A stretch of 64,000 nucleotides of DNA, taken from contig NZ_JAGPXT010000019.1 of the NCBI RefSeq assembly GCF_018070465.1, positions 1 to 64,000 on the forward strand. Reading direction: 5' to 3'. Below the pieces are notes generated by a model, which made no database searches, was not told where the DNA came from, and worked only from the letters and a program-made list of their open reading frames with translations. The position numbers and the translations under genes are program-made. Shown here in pieces: positions 50,399-58,710 of the stretch (the stretch's first letter is position 1; each line of letters opens with the position of its first letter). This stretch comes from Micromonospora sp. C95 (lineage in GTDB: Bacteria > Actinomycetota > Actinomycetes > Mycobacteriales > Micromonosporaceae).

Positions 50399-51390
50399 AG
50401 GGTCGCCGACAGCGCCTTGACCGGCATCTTCAGCTCGTCCAGCAGCTTGAGATCGTCGGTGGCCGGCCGACCGAGGGTGGTCAGGTAGTTGCCGACGATC
50501 ACCGCGTTGATGCCGCCGAGCAGCCCGTCGCGGGTGCCGAGATCACCCAGGGTGATCTCCCGGCCGCCCGCGTACCGCAGGATGGTGCGCGGCATGGCCA
50601 GCCGGAACGCGGCGATGGCCCGCAGCGCGTCCCTGCCCTCGACCACCGGACGGTCACCCAGCGGCGTGCCGGGCCGAGGGTTGAGGAAGTTCAGCGGCAC
50701 CTCGTGCGGATCCAGCTCGGCGAGCTGCGCGGCGAACTCGGCCCGCTGCTCGACCGTCTCGCCGAGGCCGAGGATGCCGCCGCAGCAGACCTCCATGCCG
50801 GATTCGCGGACCATCCGCAGGGTCTCCCACCGCTCCTCCCAGGAGTGGGTGGTGACCACGTTCGGGAAGTACGACCGGCAGGTCTCCAGGTTGTGGTTGT
50901 AGCGGTGCACGTCCATGTCGACCAGCTCGTCCACCTGCTCCTGGGTGAGCATGCCGAGCGAGGCGGCGACCTGGATGTCGACCTCGGCCCTGATCGCGTC
51001 GACGCCCTCACGCAGCTGCTTCATCAGCCGGGCGTCCGGACCGCGGACGGCGGCCACGATGCAGAACTCCGTCGCGCCGGTCGCGGCGGTCTGCTTCGCC
51101 GCCTGGACCAGCGAGGGGATGTCCAGCCAGACCGACCGCACCGGTGAGGTGAACAGGCCGGACTGGGAACAGAAGTGGCAGTCCTCCGGGCAGCCGCCGG
51201 TCTTCAGCGACACGATGCCCTCGACCTCGACCTCCGGGCCGCACCAGCGCATCCGCACGTCGTGGGCGAGCTGGAGGGTGGCGGACAGGTGCTCGTCGGG
51301 CAGGTTCAGCACGGCGAGGACACCGGCCTCGTCGAGACCGATGCCGTTGTGCAGCACCTGGTCCCGGGCCTGGTCGAGGATCTCTGGCAT
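50395..51390 (-). CDS. bioB: Biotin synthase
   Basis: A 331-residue radical-SAM enzyme that inserts sulfur into dethiobiotin. The CxxxCxxC motif is in GGCPEDCHFCSQSG; family segments include HRYNHNLETCRSYFPNVVTT, GGILGLGETVEQRAEFA and NFLNPRPGTPLGD. ATG at 51390 gives MPEILDQARDQVLHNGIGL. The gene is divergent from bioF. bsaP follows with a 4-base overlap. Confidence 0.97.
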   Translation of the reverse strand: MPEILDQARDQVLHNGIGLDEAGVLAVLNLPDEHLSATLQLAHDVRMRWCGPEVEVEGIVSLKTGGCPEDCHFCSQSGLFTSPVRSVWLDIPSLVQAAKQTAATGATEFCIVAAVRGPDARLMKQLREGVDAIRAEVDIQVAASLGMLTQEQVDELVDMDVHRYNHNLETCRSYFPNVVTTHSWEERWETLRMVRESGMEVCCGGILGLGETVEQRAEFAAQLAELDPHEVPLNFLNPRPGTPLGDRPVVEGRDALRAIAAFRLAMPRTILRYAGGREITLGDLGTRDGLLGGINAVIVGNYLTTLGRPATDDLKLLDELKMPVKALSATL

Positions 51391-51548
51391 GGCACGTACC
51401 CTACAAGGCCGCCGCGCCGCCCGGTCCGACCCGGCCGCCCGGTGGCTCAGCGCGGCGAGCCGTACGCCGCCACGCCGGTGCGGGCATCCCGGGTGGTAAC
51501 TTCGCCCGGCGGAAGCGCCTGACGGGCGGGAACCGGCGGGGAAGGGAC

Positions 51549-52691
51549 GTGGCGGTGGCGGACTGGCTGGCGGCACTGGACCGCCGCGCCGAGCTACGGG
51601 CGAAGGCGGGGTTGACCCGCCGGCTGCATCCGCGCGCCGCCGATGACGGCGTGGTCGACCTGGCCGGCAACGACTACCTGGGCCTGGCCGCGCACCCCGA
51701 GGTGACCGCCGCCGCCGCGCAGGCTCTTGCCGCGTACGGGCTGGGTGCGACCGGTTCACGGCTGGTCCGCGGCTCCACCGACGTCCACCACACGCTTGAG
51801 GACACGATCGCCGACTGGCTCGGCTCCGACCGGTCGCTCGTCTTCTCCTCCGGGTACCTGGCCAACCTCGGTGCGATCCGCGCGCTGGTGCGTCCCCGTA
51901 CGCTGCTGATCTCCGACGCGCACAACCACGCCTCACTCATCGACGGTTGCCGGATCTCCGGTGCGGAGACCGTGGTGACCCCGCACGCCGACGTGGCGGC
52001 GGTCGCCGCCGCCCTGCGGGCCGCGCCGGGCCGGCCGGCGGTGGTGGTCACCGAGTCGGTCTTCTCCGTCGACGGTGACCTCGCACCGCTGGCGCGGCTG
52101 CACGCCACCGCCCGCGAACACGGCGCGTTGCTGCTCGTCGACGACGCGCACGCGCTGGGCGTGCTCGGCCCGGACGGCGCCGGCGCGGTGGCCGGGGCCG
52201 GACTGACCGGCGAACCCGACGTAGTGGTCACCGCGACGCTGTCCAAGGCGCTCGGCGGGGCCGGTGGTGTGGTGGCCGGCCCGGCCGAGCTCGTCCGGCA
52301 CCTGGTGGAGACCGCGCGGACCTTCATCTACGACACCGCCCTGCCGCCCGTGGTGGCGGCCGGGGTGCGGGCCGCCGTCGGGCTGGCGCGCTCCGGCGCC
52401 GGCCTGCGCGCCGAGCTGGCCGAGCGGGCCGCCGTCGCGGTCGACCGGCTGCGCGCCGCCGGCCTGGACGTCTCCGCTGCCGACGCCGCCGTTGTCTCGG
52501 TCACCGCACCCAGCCCGGAGGCGGCGACGGCGTGGGCCGCCGCCTGCCGGGACCGGGGGGTGGCGGTCGGCTGCTTCCGTCCGCCCTCCACCCCCGACAG
52601 CCGGTCGAGGCTGCGGCTGACGATCAGTGCCGGGGTGCCCCGGGGGGACTTCGAACATGCCCTGGAGGTCATCGTGGAAAGTGCGCCATGA
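51549..52691 (+). CDS. bioF: 8-amino-7-oxononanoate synthase
   Basis: A 380-residue PLP-dependent enzyme that condenses pimeloyl thioester with alanine. PLP-site features are DLAGNDYLGLAAHPEV, TGSRLVRGSTDVHHTLEDTI, LLLVDDAHALGVLGPDGAG and the lysine in VVTATLSKALGGAGG. It starts at a GTG preceded by GAAGGG. It overlaps bioD by four bases. BioA, which acts between these two steps, is not encoded in the window. Confidence 0.96.
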   Translation: MAVADWLAALDRRAELRAKAGLTRRLHPRAADDGVVDLAGNDYLGLAAHPEVTAAAAQALAAYGLGATGSRLVRGSTDVHHTLEDTIADWLGSDRSLVFSSGYLANLGAIRALVRPRTLLISDAHNHASLIDGCRISGAETVVTPHADVAAVAAALRAAPGRPAVVVTESVFSVDGDLAPLARLHATAREHGALLLVDDAHALGVLGPDGAGAVAGAGLTGEPDVVVTATLSKALGGAGGVVAGPAELVRHLVETARTFIYDTALPPVVAAGVRAAVGLARSGAGLRAELAERAAVAVDRLRAAGLDVSAADAAVVSVTAPSPEAATAWAAACRDRGVAVGCFRPPSTPDSRSRLRLTISAGVPRGDFEHALEVIVESAP

Positions 52692-53416
52692 CGGATCAGT
52701 GGCGTGGACCGGTGCTGGTCACCGGGACCGACACCGAGGTCGGCAAGACTGTGGTGACCGCGGCGATCACCGCCGCGGCGCAGGCGGCCGGGCTGCGGGT
52801 CGCGGTGGTCAAACCGGGCCAGACCGGTACGGCCACCGGCGACCCCGCCGACGTCGAGACGGTCGCCCGGCTGGCCGCCCCGATGACCGGTCGTACGCTG
52901 GCCAGCTTCCCGGACCCGCTCGCGCCGCTGGCCGCCGCCCGGGTGGCCGAGCTGCCACCGCTGGAGCTGTACAACGCGGTGGACGCGGTGCGGGACGAGG
53001 CCGAGAAGCACGATCTGGTGCTGGTCGAGGGGGCCGGCGGGCTGCTCGTGCCGATGGGGCTGCGGCCCTCCGGCGAGCCGTGGACGGTCGCCGACCTGGC
53101 CGTGTCGCTCGGCGCCGCGGCGGTGGTGGTGGCCCGTGCCGGTCTGGGCACCCTGAACCACACCGCGCTCACCCTGGAGGCCCTCGAACGGCGGGCCGTG
53201 CCGGCGGGCGTGGTGATCGGTGCCTGGCCGACCGAGCCGGAACTGGTGCACTGGGCGAACCTGAGCGACCTGCTGCCGAACCTGCTCGGTGCGCTGCCGG
53301 CCGGCGCCGGGTCGATGGACCCGGGAGTGTTCCGGCGCTCCGCGCCGGGCTGGCTCACCCCGGCGCTGTACGGCGTCCTCGACGACTGGCGTGCCTGGGC
53401 CGACGAGACCACCTGA
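52688..53416 (+). CDS. bioD: Dethiobiotin synthetase
   Basis: A 242-residue ATP-dependent carboxylase that closes the ureido ring of dethiobiotin. The P-loop is VTGTDTEVGKTVVTAAI, with the substrate Lys in VAVVKPGQTG and VEGAGGLLVPMG as the second signature. The ATG overlaps the bioF stop (ATGA), showing coupling. Confidence 0.96.
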   Translation: MTDQWRGPVLVTGTDTEVGKTVVTAAITAAAQAAGLRVAVVKPGQTGTATGDPADVETVARLAAPMTGRTLASFPDPLAPLAAARVAELPPLELYNAVDAVRDEAEKHDLVLVEGAGGLLVPMGLRPSGEPWTVADLAVSLGAAAVVVARAGLGTLNHTALTLEALERRAVPAGVVIGAWPTEPELVHWANLSDLLPNLLGALPAGAGSMDPGVFRRSAPGWLTPALYGVLDDWRAWADETT

Positions 53417-53434
53417 GCCGACCTGCCGATCTGC

Positions 53435-53446
53435 TGACTTTCGTCA
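53435..53446. promoter_or_regulatory. 12-bp palindromic operator ahead of the two-component genes
   Basis: TGACTTTCGTCA has inverted ends TGAC/GTCA and lies 29 bases before the kinase start. The same 12 bases are found at 57498-57509 ahead of the ABC transporter, and both are followed by AGTGCCC in the direction of the gene. It is a candidate binding site for the adjacent response regulator. Confidence 0.6.
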
Positions 53447-53474
53447 GTGCCCACCTCGATCGGGGGTGGGTAGC

Positions 53475-55067
53475 GTGACTGCTGTGCACAAGAGGTGGCG
53501 TGACCTGCTGCTCTGGGCGGTGCTGGCCGCGCCGTTCGGGTACGTCGGTGCCACTCCGCCGCACTCCCGCGACGCAGTGGTGTCGCTGCTCATCGGCCTG
53601 AGCGGGGTCGGTGTCGCGGTCGCGGTCAGCCGGCGGCTGCCGCTTGTCGCCCTGCTCGTGGTGGTGCTCGGCACGCTGCTCGACGGGAACTTTGTCTTCG
53701 CCATCCCGGTGTTCAGCTACCTGGCTGGCCGACGCAGCTCCCGTACGCTGCCGGTGGCCGCGGTCTTCGCGCTGATCGCGGCCGGTGGCACGGTGCTCAA
53801 CCTCGGGCTGCTCGGCACCGGAATGGCCACCTGGTTTCTGCTCGCCACGGTGCTGCTGTTCGCGGGCGTCTTTCCCTGGCTGATCGGCAGGTACCGGCGG
53901 CAGCAGGCCGCGCTTGTCGACGCCGGTCGCCGCTACGAGCAGGCTCGCGCGCACGAGCGACAGGGGGAGGCGGAACGGATCCGGTTGCGTGAGCGGGCCC
54001 GCATCGCGCGGGAGATGCACGACTCGCTCGGGCACTCGCTGAGCCTGATCGCGCTGCGTGCCGCCGCACTGGAACTCGCCGACGGACTCGATCCCCGGCA
54101 CCGCGCAGCCGCCGGGGAGGTACGGGCCAGCGTGGCCGAGGCGACCGAGCGGTTGCACGGGATCATCGGGTTGCTTCGTGAGGAGACCGCACCGGTCACC
54201 ACCCGTCCCGCCGGGGAGGACATCGCCGACCTGGTCGACGGCGCGCGGGAGGCCGGCATGGCGGTGCGACTGGACCTACGGGACCTGTCGCCGGATCCGC
54301 ATGAGGCGCCGTCGGGTCTGCTGGACGTGTCGCCGGCCCTGCCCGAGTTGACGTCGCACGCCGCGTATGGGTTGGTCCGCGAGGCGCTGACGAACGCCGC
54401 CCGGTACGCGCCCGGAGCGGAGGTGACGGTCAGCCTGATCCGGCGGATGGACTGTGTGCTGGTCGAGGTGGTGAACGAGTCGCCGCCGGCCGGCCCGCTG
54501 CCGGGACCGCCGGCCACCGGCTCCGGCCTGCTCGCCCTGGCCGAACGGGTCCGGCTCGCCGGTGGCTCGCTCAGCGCCGACGCCCGCCCGCAGGGCGGCT
54601 TCGCCGTCCGAGCCCGGCTACCCGTATCGGCCCCCACCGCTGTGAACGCTGACGCCGCGCTCGCGGCCGGGGTCGACGTGACCGACCTGCCCGACGTGTC
54701 GCCGGCCGGCTCGGGTGCTGCGGCTGGCGGCCGCCACCCGGCCGGCGCGGCAGCCCGCCGGCAGGTCCGGCGCAGCCTGCTGGTGGCGCTCGGCGCACCG
54801 GTCGGCCTCACGCTGGCACTGTCGCTGATCTACTACCCGGTCGCCACCGTCGGCACGGTGCTGGACCGGAGCACCTTCGAGGAACTGCCGGTGGGTGTGG
54901 CCCGGGGCGACCTGGTTGGCCTGCCGCCCCGGCAGGTCGACCGGCCTGCCGGGGCCCGGCCGGACTGCGAGTACTACACCGACGGCAACTTCCCGTTGGC
55001 CCAGCCGACGTGGCGGTTGTGCTTCGCCGACGGGCGGCTGGTCAGCAAGGAACGGATGAACCGATGA
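53475..55067 (+). CDS. Sensor histidine kinase (NarL/DesK class)
   Basis: A 530-residue kinase. Five hydrophobic segments (DLLLWAVLAAPFGYVGA, AVVSLLIGLSGVGVAVAV, LPLVALLVVVLGTLL, VAAVFALIAAGGTVLNLGLL, WFLLATVLLFAGVFPWLIG) precede the HisKA_3 phosphorylation helix REMHDSLGHSLSLIALRAAA and an ATPase domain (REALTNAARYAPGAEVTVSL, GSGLLALAERVRLAGGSLSA). Unusually, a further membrane helix (LLVALGAPVGLTLALSLIYY) and about 75 residues with two Cys follow the ATPase domain. The GTG at 53475 is preferred; 53484 is possible. The stop overlaps the response-regulator ATG. Confidence 0.92.
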   Translation: MTAVHKRWRDLLLWAVLAAPFGYVGATPPHSRDAVVSLLIGLSGVGVAVAVSRRLPLVALLVVVLGTLLDGNFVFAIPVFSYLAGRRSSRTLPVAAVFALIAAGGTVLNLGLLGTGMATWFLLATVLLFAGVFPWLIGRYRRQQAALVDAGRRYEQARAHERQGEAERIRLRERARIAREMHDSLGHSLSLIALRAAALELADGLDPRHRAAAGEVRASVAEATERLHGIIGLLREETAPVTTRPAGEDIADLVDGAREAGMAVRLDLRDLSPDPHEAPSGLLDVSPALPELTSHAAYGLVREALTNAARYAPGAEVTVSLIRRMDCVLVEVVNESPPAGPLPGPPATGSGLLALAERVRLAGGSLSADARPQGGFAVRARLPVSAPTAVNADAALAAGVDVTDLPDVSPAGSGAAAGGRHPAGAAARRQVRRSLLVALGAPVGLTLALSLIYYPVATVGTVLDRSTFEELPVGVARGDLVGLPPRQVDRPAGARPDCEYYTDGNFPLAQPTWRLCFADGRLVSKERMNR

Positions 55068-55741
55068 CGAGTTCCCCGTCGGAGCCGGTACGGGTGCTGT
55101 TGGCCGACGACGAGGCGATGATCCGGGCCGGGGTCCGGGCGATCCTGGCCACCGACCCGGCCATCGAGGTCGTCGCCGAGGCCGGCGACGGCCGGACGGC
55201 TGTGGAACTGGTCCGGGCCCACCGGCCCCGGCTCGCCCTGCTGGACATCCGGATGCCGAAGCTGGACGGGCTCGCCGCCGCCGCCGAGATCCGCCGGTCG
55301 GTGCCGCAGACGGCGACCGTCATGCTCACCACGTTCGGCGAGGACGACCATGTGGCCCGGGCACTGGGTCACGGGGCCAGCGGCTTCCTGCTCAAGTCCG
55401 GCGACCCGCGGGAACTCATCGCCGGGGTGCACGCGGTCGCTGGCGGCGGCGCGTACCTGTCCCCGACCGTGGCTCGCCGGGTGATCGAGTTGGGCGGCGA
55501 CCGGGTCGCCCGCCGACCCTTGGCCCAGGATCGGCTGGCCGGGCTGACCACTCGCGAGCGGGAGGTGCTGGCGCTGGTCGGAGCGGGACTGTCCAACGCC
55601 GAGATCGCCCGCCGGTTGTATCTGGTCGAGGGCACCGTGAAGACCTACCTGACCAGCATCTTCACCCGACTTGAGGTGCGTAACCGGGTGCAGGCCGCGA
55701 TCCTCGCGTACGAGGCGGGGCTGGTCGAACCAGTCGAGTGA
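55064..55741 (+). CDS. LuxR-type response regulator
   Basis: A 225-residue regulator with a receiver domain (VRVLLADDEAMIRAGVRAIL, phospho-acceptor Asp in LALLDIRMPKLDG) and a C-terminal LuxR helix-turn-helix (LTTREREVLALVGAGLSNAE, IARRLYLVEGTVKTYLTSIF). It is coupled to the kinase gene. It probably activates its own operon and the ABC exporter through TGACTTTCGTCA sites. Confidence 0.95.
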   Translation: MTSSPSEPVRVLLADDEAMIRAGVRAILATDPAIEVVAEAGDGRTAVELVRAHRPRLALLDIRMPKLDGLAAAAEIRRSVPQTATVMLTTFGEDDHVARALGHGASGFLLKSGDPRELIAGVHAVAGGGAYLSPTVARRVIELGGDRVARRPLAQDRLAGLTTREREVLALVGAGLSNAEIARRLYLVEGTVKTYLTSIFTRLEVRNRVQAAILAYEAGLVEPVE

Positions 55742-55755
55742 AACCAGCCCCGCCT
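55713..55755. terminator. Terminator between response regulator and ABC permease
   Basis: AGGCGGGGCTGGT (55713-55725) pairs with ACCAGCCCCGCCT (55743-55755). The left arm lies inside the last codons of the regulator. It can stop both convergent transcripts. Confidence 0.75.
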
Positions 55756-55761
55756 GACCTC

Positions 55762-56514
55762 TCACGCGTCGCGTCTGCGTAGCGCTGCTCGGCCGGCCAG
55801 CAGTGCCACGGCGGCCCAGCCGGCGAGCAGCAGCAGCCCGACCGCCGGCGGGTACGGTTGCCCGTCGCCGGTCAGGAGGTGTTTGCCGGCCTCGCCCGGG
55901 AAGGCGTCGGCAATCCGGTGCAGCGCGGTGATGTCCGGCTCGCGCAACGACAGCGGCACGATCATCAGCACCGCGAGGAGCACCGTCAAGGTCAGCACGG
56001 CGCTGCGCAGCACGGCGCCGAGGCCGAGCGCGAGGACACCGATCAACGCCAGGTAGGCGGCCAGGGCGACCACATCGCGGAGGGTGCCGGCCACCGGCGC
56101 GGCGCCCCATTCGCCGAGCACCGGCGAAGCGACAAGCGCGCCGACGCCGCCGAGCAGCAATCCGAGCCCGAAGGTCACGGCCGCCGTCACCGCCGCCTTG
56201 GCCAGCAGTACCCGACCCCGCGACGGCGTGCACTGCAAGGTGGTGCGGATCGTCCCGGTGGTGAACTCGCTGGTGATCACCAGTAGGCCGAGGGCCAGCA
56301 CGGCGTACTGGACCAGCTCCAGCGAATCGATAAGCACGCTGCCCAGCGGGACCACCCCGGCGTCGTCGCTCGGATCGTCGTTCGTGTTGCCGTTGGCGAC
56401 GTAGATCGCCAGCTGTCCGGCGGTGGCGGCCATGAGCACCACCGCGGCGAGCACCGTCCACCAGGTGCTGCGTACCGTCCGGAGTTTGGTCCACTCCGCT
56501 CGGATCGTGGTCAT
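55762..56514 (-). CDS. ABC-2 type permease
   Basis: A 250-residue membrane protein with six predicted helices. MTTIRAEWTKLRTVRSTWWT at the N-terminus is typical of actinobacterial ABC-2 permeases. Helices include VLAAVVLMAATAGQLAIYV, AAYLALIGVLALGLGAVL and AVGLLLLAGWAAVALLAG. The conserved TSEFTTGTIRTTLQCTPSRG is the coupling segment. It overlaps the ATPase gene by four bases. The exported substrate is unknown, but control by the adjacent two-component system suggests an envelope-stress or antibiotic role. Confidence 0.9.
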   Translation of the reverse strand: MTTIRAEWTKLRTVRSTWWTVLAAVVLMAATAGQLAIYVANGNTNDDPSDDAGVVPLGSVLIDSLELVQYAVLALGLLVITSEFTTGTIRTTLQCTPSRGRVLLAKAAVTAAVTFGLGLLLGGVGALVASPVLGEWGAAPVAGTLRDVVALAAYLALIGVLALGLGAVLRSAVLTLTVLLAVLMIVPLSLREPDITALHRIADAFPGEAGKHLLTGDGQPYPPAVGLLLLAGWAAVALLAGRAALRRRDA

Positions 56515-57437
56515 GCCGCACCTCCCGCGCCGGCCGGGTACTCGACGTGGTCGGCGGTCAGGGCCATGAAGGCCCGCTCCAGGGACGCCTCGTGCGAGGT
56601 CAACTCGTGCAGGGGCACCCCGATGTCGTACGCCAGCTCGCCGACCCGCTCGACGGTGCTGCCGGTGACGGTCAGCTCGTCAGTTCCGCCGGACTCGACA
56701 ACTGCACCGGCTGCGGTCAGTCGATCGGCGAGGGCAGCCAGCCCGGCCGGTCGCGGGCTGCGGACCCGTACGGCGAGTCCGCTACCGGCGATCACCTGGG
56801 CGGTCGGCGCGTCGGCGATCAGCCGGCCCTGGCCGAGCACCACCAACCAGTCCGCGGTCTGCTGCATCTCGCTCATCAGGTGGCTGGAGATCAGCACGGT
56901 CCGGCCCTCGGCGGCCAGCGACCGGCTGAGCTGCCGGATCCAGCGCACCCCGTCCGGGTCGAGGCCGTTCACCGGTTCGTCGAACATCAGCACCGCCGGG
57001 TCACCGAGCAGCGCACCGGCGATGCCGAGCCGCTGCCCCATGCCGAGGGAGAGCGCGCGAGCCGGCTTCGCCGCCGCCCGACCGTCAAGCCCTACGGTGG
57101 CGAGCACCTCGTCCACCCGGCGTTCCGGTATGCCGTTGCTGGCGGCCATCGCGGACAGGTGGGCCCGGCCGGAGCGGGCGGGATGCAGGGCCCGCGCGTC
57201 AAGCAGCGCACCGATCTCGTGCAGTGGCCGGCGCAGCTCGCGGTACGGTCGCCCGCCGATCAGCGCCTGGCCGGCGGTGGGCCGGTCCAGTCCCAGGATC
57301 AGCCGCATGGTGGTCGACTTGCCGGCGCCGTTCGGCCCGAGGAAGCCGGTGACCCGGCCGGGAGCGATGTCGACGGTCAGCTCGTCGACCGCGGTGGTCT
57401 CCCCGAACCGCTTGGTCAACGCACGTAACGTAATCAT
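56511..57437 (-). CDS. ABC transporter ATP-binding protein
   Basis: A 308-residue ATPase of the drug/lantibiotic exporter (CcmA-like) class. Walker A is GPNGAGKST, the Q-loop EIGALLDARALHPARSGRAH, the signature LSLGMGQRLGIAGAL, and Walker B VLMFDEPVNGLDPDG. The ATG at 57437 (MITLRALTKRFGETTAV) is chosen over the frame extension to 57497, which has no family similarity and overlaps the promoter region. The TGACTTTCGTCA palindrome lies 61 bases upstream. Confidence 0.93.
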   Translation of the reverse strand: MITLRALTKRFGETTAVDELTVDIAPGRVTGFLGPNGAGKSTTMRLILGLDRPTAGQALIGGRPYRELRRPLHEIGALLDARALHPARSGRAHLSAMAASNGIPERRVDEVLATVGLDGRAAAKPARALSLGMGQRLGIAGALLGDPAVLMFDEPVNGLDPDGVRWIRQLSRSLAAEGRTVLISSHLMSEMQQTADWLVVLGQGRLIADAPTAQVIAGSGLAVRVRSPRPAGLAALADRLTAAGAVVESGGTDELTVTGSTVERVGELAYDIGVPLHELTSHEASLERAFMALTADHVEYPAGAGGAA

Positions 57438-57497
57438 GCCCGGACGGTAGGTCCGCGACTGCCCGGCCCACCGTGCCCGAAAGGCACCACCGGGCAC

Positions 57498-57509
57498 TGA
57501 CTTTCGTCA
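57498..57509. promoter_or_regulatory. 12-bp palindromic operator ahead of the ABC transporter
   Basis: The plus strand reads TGACTTTCGTCA, identical to 53435-53446. Read on the transporter strand it is TGACGAAAGTCAGTGCCC, so the trailing AGTGCCC is shared with the first site. It sits between the P450 stop and the ATPase start. Confidence 0.6.
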
Positions 57510-57522
57510 ACTGACGCCCGGG

Positions 57523-58701
57523 TCAGCGGCGGACGACGAAGGCGTCGGGCATCCGGAAGGTGAGATTGTCGGGGTAGTGGGGCGGGCGCAGCACGCGCAC
57601 CCCGGACAGCAGCGGCGCGGCCTCGCGCACCAGCGTGGTGGCTTCCATCCGGGCGAGTTGGTCGCCGACGCAGCGGTGCACGCCCGCCCCGAAGGCCAGG
57701 TGCCGGCGTGACCCGCGCTGCCCCGGTCGGAACTCGTCCGGCGACTGCACGACCGCCGGATCGCGTCCGGCGCCGGCCAGCCACAGCACCACACTGGTGC
57801 CCGCCGGCACCACCGTCCCGCCCAGCGTGGTGTCCACGGCGGCGACCCGCCGCCAGGTGACGATCGGCGGTTCCAGTCGCAGCCCCTCCTCCACCACGTC
57901 AGCGACGTCGACTGAGCCGTCGCGCAGCCCGGCGAGCACCGCCGGCTCACCGGTGAGCCGATGCAGCAGCAGGGTGAGGAACTGCGAGGTGGTTTCCTGC
58001 CCGGCGACCAGCAGGAAGAACAGCGCGCCGACGACCACGTCGGGCGGGTGCCCGGCGGTGCGCAGGGCCGCGACCAGGCCGTCGCCGGTGGCCGCGAACT
58101 CCCGCAGCAGCCGGTGGAAACGCCCCACCTCGGCGGCGAGCGCCTGCTGCCGGTCGGCGTCCAGCGGTGCCCAGAAGAGTTCCAGCGCCGCGCGGGCGAA
58201 CTCCTTCACCGCCGCGAGGGGCGCGTCGGGCAGGTCGACCAGCCGGGCCAGGACCAGCAGCGGCAGGTCGGCGGCGAGGCCCGCGTGCAGGTCGACGGGT
58301 GCGCCGGTGTCCAGGGCGGCGGACAGCCCGGCGACCCGCTGCCGGACCAGCGTGGCCAGCCAGTCCCGTTGGGCGGCCACCCGGGTCGGGTGCAGGGCCT
58401 CGGCGATCAGGGCGCGGATGGCGGGGTGGCTGGCACCACCGTTGTTGGCCAGCGTCGGCGGCAGCCTGAACCGGTGGGCGGCGAGTACCCGCAGCGCGGC
58501 CACCGGCATCGGGGTGACCGCGTCCAGCGCGTTGTCGGGTCGGAACGTGGTGGGGTCGGTGAGCACCTGCCGGACCAGAGCGTGCCGGGTCACCAGCAGG
58601 TGCTCGACGCCCACGTGGTCGACGACCCGGGCCACGTCGGGCCAGTGCGCGACGCCGACCCCGGTACCGGCCGGGGCCTGCTCCCAGCTGCGGAACAGCA
58701 C
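57523..58701 (-). CDS. Cytochrome P450
   Basis: A 392-residue soluble monooxygenase. The haem-binding Cys is in HLAFGAGVHRCVGDQLARME, the I-helix oxygen-activation site in FLLVAGQETTSQFL, and the K-helix ExxR in EEGLRLEPPIVTW. No redox partner gene is present. A methyltransferase gene ends nine bases upstream on the same strand, suggesting joint tailoring of a metabolite. The start may be the ATG at 58701. Confidence 0.94.
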   Translation of the reverse strand: MLFRSWEQAPAGTGVGVAHWPDVARVVDHVGVEHLLVTRHALVRQVLTDPTTFRPDNALDAVTPMPVAALRVLAAHRFRLPPTLANNGGASHPAIRALIAEALHPTRVAAQRDWLATLVRQRVAGLSAALDTGAPVDLHAGLAADLPLLVLARLVDLPDAPLAAVKEFARAALELFWAPLDADRQQALAAEVGRFHRLLREFAATGDGLVAALRTAGHPPDVVVGALFFLLVAGQETTSQFLTLLLHRLTGEPAVLAGLRDGSVDVADVVEEGLRLEPPIVTWRRVAAVDTTLGGTVVPAGTSVVLWLAGAGRDPAVVQSPDEFRPGQRGSRRHLAFGAGVHRCVGDQLARMEATTLVREAAPLLSGVRVLRPPHYPDNLTFRMPDAFVVRR

Positions 58702-58710
58702 GGCGTCACG

